This document shows positions 6,822 to 11,231 of a DNA stretch of 11,231 nucleotides, piece by piece; the stretch's first letter is position 1, and every line of letters starts with the position of its first letter. Below the pieces are notes generated by a model that was not told where the DNA came from, did no database searches, and worked only from the letters and a program-made list of their open reading frames with translations. The stretch comes from Bacteriovorax sp. Its GTDB lineage: Bacteria > Bdellovibrionota > Bacteriovoracia > Bacteriovoracales > Bacteriovoracaceae. The stretch is from contig JAURXW010000397.1 of assembly GCA_030654205.1 (NCBI GenBank), forward strand, positions 1 through 11,231. The letters run 5' to 3'. Both the position numbers and the translations under genes were made by a program.

Positions 6822-7370
6822 CTAGTTCCAATTTGTTTGTTCATCAAAATCTCCTAAATATTCTGAGACATAATGATAGGTGACTTTTCCTGGCGGTTTA
6901 ATGGCCAGGATACCTCCCATTTGGGTATGTTCGCCATTGCCTTTTTGTTGGGTTCCTTGAGAATATCCTTCCCAATAAAGTTTAACCATTTTCATAGCTG
7001 ATTGGGGAGTCATCAGGTATTTAACTCCACGGTTAAATCCGCAAGCATCAAAAATTTCATGATTTGGATTTGTAAAAATGGGGGCGTCAGAAACATTCAT
7101 GTCTTCTTTAAAGGGCTTAATCATTTCAGGAGAGCCATTGCCAATAAATATTATTTTTGAACCTGATTTTTCTAGCTCCATTTTATTTTTCCAAACTTGA
7201 TCAACGTGTGCTCTACAAGCAATGCATCCAAAGTGACGGAGAAAAACAATGATAACGGAATTTGTTTTCCATAATGAGGAGACAAGAATTTCTTCTTTTC
7301 GTTCATTGAAAACGGAGAGTCTATTTAAGGCCAGGATATCTACGTGGGACTGTGTGGTTTCTTTTTTCAT
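6822..7370 (-). CDS. Peroxiredoxin-like 2 / AhpC-TSA family thioredoxin-fold protein
   Basis: 182 residues. VIIVFLRHFGCIACRAHV (39-56) is the strand plus active-site helix of a thioredoxin fold with a CxxC pair, C49 and C52, as in the AhpC/TSA_2 (PRXL2, SelU-like) group. KIIFIGNGSPEMIKPFKE (73-89) and APIFTNPNHEIFDACGF (96-112) give the next strands of the fold, and GGILAIKPPGKVTYHYVSE (152-170) the final hairpin. C110 is a possible third redox cysteine. The group reduces or is reduced through the CxxC, but the substrate is unproven. No signal peptide, so cytoplasmic. It is a single gene; the ATG at 7370 is the only start codon in reach, yet its AGGAGG touches it directly. It ends 5 bases from the PilZ-like stop and is divergent from htpX. 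Confidence 0.88.
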   Translation of the reverse strand: MKKETTQSHVDILALNRLSVFNERKEEILVSSLWKTNSVIIVFLRHFGCIACRAHVDQVWKNKMELEKSGSKIIFIGNGSPEMIKPFKEDMNVSDAPIFTNPNHEIFDACGFNRGVKYLMTPQSAMKMVKLYWEGYSQGTQQKGNGEHTQMGGILAIKPPGKVTYHYVSEYLGDFDEQTNWN

Positions 7371-7376
7371 CCTCCT
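7371..7376 (-). promoter_or_regulatory. Full AGGAGG site abutting the start codon
   Basis: The minus strand reads AAATAGGAGGATGAAAAAAG. The strong Shine-Dalgarno core ends on the base before ATG, a spacing of zero where 5-9 is usual. No later ATG, GTG or TTG occurs in the first ~30 codons before the conserved fold, so moving the start does not resolve it. Confidence 0.6.
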
Positions 7377-7405
7377 ATTTTGAATGAAAATTTAAAATAC
7401 TTCAA
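7377..7405 (-). promoter_or_regulatory. Candidate promoter of the peroxiredoxin-like gene
   Basis: TTGAAG (7405-7400) and CAAAAT (7382-7377) on the minus strand are 17 bases apart. Transcription from here would begin near 7371-7370, at the start codon, giving an almost leaderless message. Its -35 element is back-to-back with that of the htpX promoter. Confidence 0.3.
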
Positions 7406-7406
7406 C

Positions 7407-7436
7407 CTTGACAGATAATATTTCGACCCCAGAATA
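7407..7436 (+). promoter_or_regulatory. Sigma-32 (heat-shock) type promoter of htpX
   Basis: CTTGACA (7407-7413) is followed by CCCCAGAATA (7427-7436). The distance from CTTGAC to CCCC is 14 bases, equal to that in the E. coli dnaK P1 promoter as I recall it (CTTGAT, 14 bases, CCCCAT). The sigma-32 consensus is CTTGAA, 13-15 bases, CCCCATnT. Start of transcription would be near 7443, leaving about 20 bases of leader containing GGGAG (7452-7456). TTGACA is also a perfect sigma-70 -35, but no good TATAAT lies 17 bases from it. Confidence 0.6.
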
Positions 7437-7462
7437 TTAGGATTATAAAACGGGAGTTATTA

Positions 7463-8362
7463 ATGAAGCGCTTTATTCTTTTTATGTCGGTTAATATTTT
7501 AGTCGTCGCCACCATTTCACTTCTCATGAGTGTGCTTGGTATTGGTTCATACATGACTAATGCGGGTATTTCATACGGACCACTTTTGGCCTTTTGCTTT
7601 CTTTGGGGTATGGTTGGATCGCTAATTTCTCTATCGCTTTCAAAAATGATGGCGAAGTGGATGATGGGTGTTCAACTCGTAACACTTGAGGGACCTCATA
7701 AAAATTTAGTGGAAACTGTCCACCGTCTTTCTAGACGAGCTGGTTTATCGGAAATGCCCGAAGTTGGTATTTATCAAAGTGAAGTTTTAAATGCTTTTGC
7801 TACTGGGCGCTCTCGCAATAGCTCATTGGTGGCCGTTTCATCTGGTTTACTTTCTTCGATGGATGAACGTGAGGTCGAAGGAGTTTTGGCCCATGAAGTG
7901 GCCCATATCGCTAATGGTGACATGGTAACGATGGCCTTAGTTCAAGGTGTTGTGAATGCTTTTGTTATGTTTTTTTCTCGTATAGTGGCCTTTGCTATTA
8001 CTCAGGCAATGAGAAATAATGATGATCGCGAATCCAGACCAAATCCATTTGTTCAAATGATGTTAGTTTTTGTTTTAGATATTATCTTTGGAATTCTGGC
8101 CGCTCCTATCGTTGCTTGGTTTTCACGTTATAGAGAATACAGAGCGGATCGTGGAGGTGCTGATTTGGCAGGGAAGGAAAAAATGATTGCGGCCTTACAA
8201 GCTTTAGCAAGGGCCTATCCACAATTGGAATTGGTCAAAGAAGACTCAAACCCAAATTTTAAATCTATGCAAATCTCTTCTAAAGATGCAGCGATGAGAC
8301 TTTTTTCAACTCATCCACCTCTAGCAGAAAGAATCGCCATTTTACAAAACGGTATTTTTTAA
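7463..8362 (+). CDS. htpX: Membrane zinc metalloprotease HtpX
   Basis: 299 residues, near the 293 of E. coli HtpX. The zinc motif HEVAH (H144, E145, H148), followed by IANGDM, and the third ligand E225 in SRYREYRADRGGADLAG are both complete, so the enzyme should be active. Transmembrane segments lie near 4-26, 37-60, 158-180 and 196-219, with the catalytic domain on the cytoplasmic side. The C-terminal FSTHPPLAERI (281-291) is also typical of the family. HtpX is an M48B endopeptidase of the inner membrane that degrades misfolded membrane proteins along with FtsH, and in E. coli it is induced by heat and envelope stress. Here a sigma-32-like promoter stands upstream, which fits. The start is supported by GGGAG six bases before ATG. 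It is a single gene whose stop lies 6 bases from the convergent fabK-like stop. Confidence 0.97.
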   Translation: MKRFILFMSVNILVVATISLLMSVLGIGSYMTNAGISYGPLLAFCFLWGMVGSLISLSLSKMMAKWMMGVQLVTLEGPHKNLVETVHRLSRRAGLSEMPEVGIYQSEVLNAFATGRSRNSSLVAVSSGLLSSMDEREVEGVLAHEVAHIANGDMVTMALVQGVVNAFVMFFSRIVAFAITQAMRNNDDRESRPNPFVQMMLVFVLDIIFGILAAPIVAWFSRYREYRADRGGADLAGKEKMIAALQALARAYPQLELVKEDSNPNFKSMQISSKDAAMRLFSTHPPLAERIAILQNGIF

Positions 8363-8368
8363 AATAGG

Positions 8369-9319
8369 TTAAAGATGTAGTGGAAGATTTTTATAAGCTT
8401 GTTGATAATCACGAATAAGCTCTATAAAAACTTCTTCGACACTTGGAATATTTTTAATAAGCGCGATAACTTGACCCACTTCAAGCTCTCCATTAATTAA
8501 ATCACCTTCGAGCATTCCGTGTTGGGCCCTGTATTTGCCCAAGTGATCTTTTAATTTTTGTTTTAAATTTTCGCCATGAAATGATTGCTCAATTTGCAAA
8601 ATTTCTTCAGCAAATTTATTACTAAATAATCGCACTGGAACAGTGGCCTTCATTAATGTTTTTGTAGATGAAGGTGTGGCCTGTAGTAATAAGTTTTTAA
8701 AATCTTCGTGCGCACTTGATTCCCGAGTCATAAGAAAGCGAGTTCCCATTTGTACGCCATCGGCCCCCAGACTAAGTGCCGCAAGCATTGCTCTGCCGTC
8801 AGCTATTCCTCCAGCGGCTATCAAAGGAATTTTAATAAGATCTCTGACTTGTGGAATGAGAGTCATGGTCGTTATTTCGTCTCTACCGTTATGACCTCCG
8901 GCTTCAAAGCCTTCGGCCACAACAGCATCTACGCCGGCCTCTTCTGAACTTTTTGCTTGTTCAGGTGTGCTAACAACATGAACAACAGTGACAGCATGGT
9001 CTTTTAAATAGCTCGTAAATTTTTTAGGACTTCCGGCAGAGGTAAAAAAAATTTTGATTCCAAGTGAAAGGGCCATATCAATTTGTTCATGGGCCTTTTC
9101 ATAGAGCAGGGGGATATTGACCGCAATAGGTTTTGAAGTAAGAGATTGTGCTTTTGTAATATGTCTTTGCAATAGCTCTGGTTGCATCGAGCCTGCACCT
9201 ACAATTCCAAGACCTCCAGCACGAGAGACCGCGGCCGCTAGTTTTCCACCTGATACCCAAACCATTCCACCTTGAATGATAGGATAATCAATTCCAAAAA
9301 GTTTGGTTAATTTATTCAT
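8369..9319 (-). CDS. fabK: FabK-type enoyl-ACP reductase / nitronate monooxygenase family flavoprotein
   Basis: 316 residues of a TIM-barrel FMN protein. IDYPIIQGGMVWVSGG (10-25), AGGLGIVGAG (34-43), VVAEGFEAGGHNGRD (133-147) with H143, IPLIAAGGIADGRAM (164-178) and GADGVQMGTRFL (185-196) follow Streptococcus pneumoniae FabK (about 324 residues) closely in order and spacing, including the C-terminal helical end after EGDLINGE. FabK reduces the double bond of enoyl-ACP with NAD(P)H in the last step of fatty-acid elongation. The same fold gives nitronate monooxygenases, so the function is likely but not certain. Cytoplasmic. Its ATG overlaps the upstream TGA by four bases (9316-9319), so translation is probably coupled to the HD gene; its own Shine-Dalgarno sequence (AAGAA) is weak, which supports coupling. 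Last gene of a three-gene minus-strand operon. Confidence 0.87.
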   Translation of the reverse strand: MNKLTKLFGIDYPIIQGGMVWVSGGKLAAAVSRAGGLGIVGAGSMQPELLQRHITKAQSLTSKPIAVNIPLLYEKAHEQIDMALSLGIKIFFTSAGSPKKFTSYLKDHAVTVVHVVSTPEQAKSSEEAGVDAVVAEGFEAGGHNGRDEITTMTLIPQVRDLIKIPLIAAGGIADGRAMLAALSLGADGVQMGTRFLMTRESSAHEDFKNLLLQATPSSTKTLMKATVPVRLFSNKFAEEILQIEQSFHGENLKQKLKDHLGKYRAQHGMLEGDLINGELEVGQVIALIKNIPSVEEVFIELIRDYQQAYKNLPLHL

Positions 9320-10662
9320 TGTGATTTCTTTTTTAAGGTTTTTGCTAATGATTTGATAATAATGGCAATATCTGGACTGGGATAGCGACGATACAAATCT
9401 TCTGTCACAGGTGTAGGGTCACCACCAATTTCTTTAAAACGAATTAATTCCAAAACAAAATGGTGGGCAATGATAAAAACTTTGGAAAGATCCGAGAATT
9501 TTTCAATAGAATTTGAGAACCCTTTTCCATTTGAAGTCCCGTGGTGATTTTTTATAATTTCATCAACCCCGGCCGGGGCCTCAGGATGTTTTCTGATTAA
9601 AATGGAAGCTTCCATCGCATGATTAAAAACCATATCCCAATCTTCTTCATTTAGATTGGCCTTTTCTAATTCATCGAAAGAATTTATCTTTGAAAGATCT
9701 TCTCTATCGGCCAACATAATATCGTGAAAAAAAGCAGCGTAAGCTATTTTTTCAAAAGAATCTGGCTCATCGATTTTTAAATTTTTTATAATTTCGCAAG
9801 CAACAACTGAAGTCATATGACAGCGCTGAAACAATAATCCGGTTTGAGAGTTGATAACTTTATGGAGAAGATTTGACATCTCTGGAGATTTCTCAAAGTT
9901 TTTTACCATGTTTTTAATAATGGCCTCAGCAAGCTGAATCGTCTCACTATTAAAACCCAGCTTGCTTATTTCTTTGATCGCCACTTCGTAGGATTCACCC
10001 ATTATTTGAATTCTTTGTGTCGGCTCCATTTCGGGAGTATCGATTTTTTCAACTAATTTATTTGAAAGAAAAATAGAAAAATCTTTATGGTGATCTTTGG
10101 CAATATGAAAATTTTCTAGACCTTGTTCAAGATAGCGCTTAATTGATTCTTTTGAAAAGGTGTCACCGTTATGAATTCTTTTTATAAATTGGTACTGGGT
10201 TGGTGATTTTTTTATTCGGATAAAGACATCACAATTTGTATTGCTTAAATTTAAAAAGTACCTAACAGGCACAGAGATATAATCAGGGATTGCTTTTTGA
10301 GCTAGTACGTTTTCGTTAATTCCCAAAACTTTGGCGGCTCCATGAATGACTTGCTCCCAGTCCTTAGGGTTCGTTATATTTATGGTAAAATCGTTTGAAA
10401 TTGAATGATCACTGCCTAAAATTATAAGTCCTGTTTCTAATTTATTAGTCGCGATATATTGGCTAAGAATAAATGCTGTTTGCTCGTCTTCAACTTCGTT
10501 GGTTGTAATTATTAAATCTACATTAGGTAGGATGGCCAACAGGCTTAGAGTTTCCTGAGCATTGGATCGTTGAATTAAATCTACACCAAGATAAGTTGTT
10601 AGGTTAATTGCTATCAAATCGTTAAGTGTTTTATTATCTGCAATCAGGATGACTTGGGCCAT
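9316..10662 (-). CDS. Degenerate receiver plus HD-GYP-like phosphohydrolase domain protein
   Basis: 448 residues in three parts. Residues 1-115 look like a response-regulator receiver (QVILIADN at the first strand, VDLIITTNE at the third), but the phospho-acceptor aspartate after the third strand is replaced by Thr, so it is probably not phosphorylated. Residues 125-210 form a basic, mixed strand/helix linker (PVRYFLNL, FIRIKK, FHIAKDHHKDF) of unknown family. Residues 225-440 are an HD domain: H282, FFHDIM with H313-D314, NHAMEA with H348, and KNHHGTSNGKGF with H373-H374. This order matches HD-GYP phosphodiesterases that cleave c-di-GMP, but HHExxDGxGYP is altered to HHGTSNGKGF, so activity or ligand may differ. 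Cytoplasmic. AAAGGA lies six bases before ATG. It follows the mnmD-like gene by 38 bases and overlaps fabK by four. Confidence 0.87.
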   Translation of the reverse strand: MAQVILIADNKTLNDLIAINLTTYLGVDLIQRSNAQETLSLLAILPNVDLIITTNEVEDEQTAFILSQYIATNKLETGLIILGSDHSISNDFTINITNPKDWEQVIHGAAKVLGINENVLAQKAIPDYISVPVRYFLNLSNTNCDVFIRIKKSPTQYQFIKRIHNGDTFSKESIKRYLEQGLENFHIAKDHHKDFSIFLSNKLVEKIDTPEMEPTQRIQIMGESYEVAIKEISKLGFNSETIQLAEAIIKNMVKNFEKSPEMSNLLHKVINSQTGLLFQRCHMTSVVACEIIKNLKIDEPDSFEKIAYAAFFHDIMLADREDLSKINSFDELEKANLNEEDWDMVFNHAMEASILIRKHPEAPAGVDEIIKNHHGTSNGKGFSNSIEKFSDLSKVFIIAHHFVLELIRFKEIGGDPTPVTEDLYRRYPSPDIAIIIKSLAKTLKKKSQ

Positions 10663-10700
10663 TTCAATTCCTTTAGAAGTTCTCTTGATATTATATTAAT

Positions 10701-11231
10701 TCATTTATCATGTATTTCAAGAGAGGGAGATCGTGTCATCTGCAATAATAATTGCTCATTGGTCACACCGCTCAATTTAGCTTTTGTCATTGATTTTTTA
10801 AAAGCAAAACCAGCGGCCGATTCTACGGTCCAATTGGCCGCTAAAAGTGATTTTCTAATACTAACTGCAGAGCTGTAGGTGCTGAGTTGAACATTTGGCG
10901 CCGAAATACTTTTTAAAAATAAAAACCACTCGACACTCCAAAGGGCCGGATTTTTTCTAGGTGAAAAAGCATCTTGAAAAATAGCATTCAGTGAAGATAT
11001 TTTATTTAGAGAAGCGGCCATAGGCAAAGTCACTCGGCCATCGCCAACATAAATTTGGATCGCAATAATTGTGTTTGTTTCACTTGATAAATCTTGCCAC
11101 TCTCCTTGATAAGTTAGTAGTTGATTGCTCCCAGATAGAGTTAAAATTCGTTCTAATTTTAAAAAGGGCAGAGTCGTTTTAAGCGACCATAATAGCAATT
11201 CTTCATCGAGCTCAATAGAGTAGTAGGAGAG
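10701..11231 (-). CDS. mnmD: tRNA MnmC/MnmD-type methyltransferase (DUF752), 5' end cut by window edge
   Basis: 176 codons are visible, open to the window edge, so the N-terminus is outside. It begins in YYSIELDEELLLWSL (visible residues 3-17), like the ISFEK..L element of MnmC, and goes on through GDGR (63-66), IFQDAFSPRKNPALWS (84-99) with the conserved D87 of the DAFSP catalytic motif, and LSTYSSAVSIRKSLLAANW (116-134), which matches the family TFTSAGxVRRxLxxAGF block, to GFAFKK (141-146). These enzymes use S-adenosylmethionine to methylate nm5(s2)U34 of tRNA to mnm5(s2)U34. The visible part lacks the C-terminal FAD oxidase domain of bifunctional MnmC, so it is the standalone form. The SAM-binding GxG strand should lie upstream of the window. 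A TTG at 11198 could be read as a start, but it falls inside the conserved region. First gene of the operon within this window. Confidence 0.85.
   Translation of the reverse strand, partial: LSYYSIELDEELLLWSLKTTLPFLKLERILTLSGSNQLLTYQGEWQDLSSETNTIIAIQIYVGDGRVTLPMAASLNKISSLNAIFQDAFSPRKNPALWSVEWFLFLKSISAPNVQLSTYSSAVSIRKSLLAANWTVESAAGFAFKKSMTKAKLSGVTNEQLLLQMTRSPSLEIHDK

Noticed and set aside
8388..8430. Imperfect stem, TTTTTATAAGCTT paired with AAGCTCTATAAAAA, near the htpX/fabK junction
   Set aside because: It is AT-rich with a 16-base loop, has no T-tract after it on either strand, and lies within fabK coding sequence, so I do not call a terminator.
8643..8947. Two short plus-strand frames inside the fabK-like gene
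   Set aside because: They are antisense to the conserved FMN-binding barrel and look like shadows.

Overview
This is an AT-rich bacterial chromosome segment (roughly 36% G+C by eye). It is densely packed with protein-coding genes on both strands. I see no rRNA, tRNA, CRISPR array, insertion sequence or phage gene. Most genes have Shine-Dalgarno sites, neighbours often overlap by ATGA, and the gene set is proteobacterial-like: DedA, HtpX, KamA, standalone MnmC-type methyltransferase, FabK, HD phosphohydrolase and a prokaryotic cyclic-nucleotide-gated channel. My best guess is a Bdellovibrionota/Bacteriovorax-like organism, but this is inference from composition and gene style and no marker gene proves it.

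Layout. 1-1272 (minus) is a 3'-truncated secreted protein that I do not recognise. A 104-bp divergent gap separates it from a plus-strand run: a DedA membrane protein (1377-2024), a KamA-type lysine 2,3-aminomutase (2078-3421), an M14-type zinc carboxypeptidase homologue (3440-4411) and an alpha/beta hydrolase (4408-5136). The last three are tightly spaced and probably one transcription unit. The hydrolase ends tail-to-tail inside the 3' end of a SthK/CNG-like potassium channel gene (5082-6383, minus). A 145-bp divergent gap with an inverted repeat leads to a small PilZ-like protein (6529-6816, plus). It converges on a peroxiredoxin-like-2/AhpC-TSA protein (6822-7370, minus), which is divergent from the membrane protease gene htpX (7463-8362, plus). 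htpX converges on the minus-strand operon mnmD-like (>11231-10701), degenerate receiver/HD phosphohydrolase (10662-9316) and fabK-like (9319-8369).

How they may work together. Several genes concern the envelope and stress: DedA (lipid carrier or membrane homeostasis), HtpX (membrane protein quality control, preceded by what looks like a sigma-32 heat-shock promoter), the thioredoxin-fold protein, and the FabK-type enoyl-ACP reductase. Two or three others look like signal receivers: a cyclic-nucleotide-binding channel, a PilZ-like protein without its c-di-GMP arginines, and an HD-GYP relative with altered motifs. The kamA cluster is the most distinctive metabolic unit, joining a radical-SAM aminomutase with two hydrolases.

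The clearest new observations are the sigma-32-type promoter of htpX, the overprinted C-terminal tail of the ion channel, the inverted repeat between the channel and PilZ-like genes, the kamA-peptidase-hydrolase cluster, and a strong excess of the tetranucleotide GGCC across the whole window. No gap between genes exceeds 300 bases.
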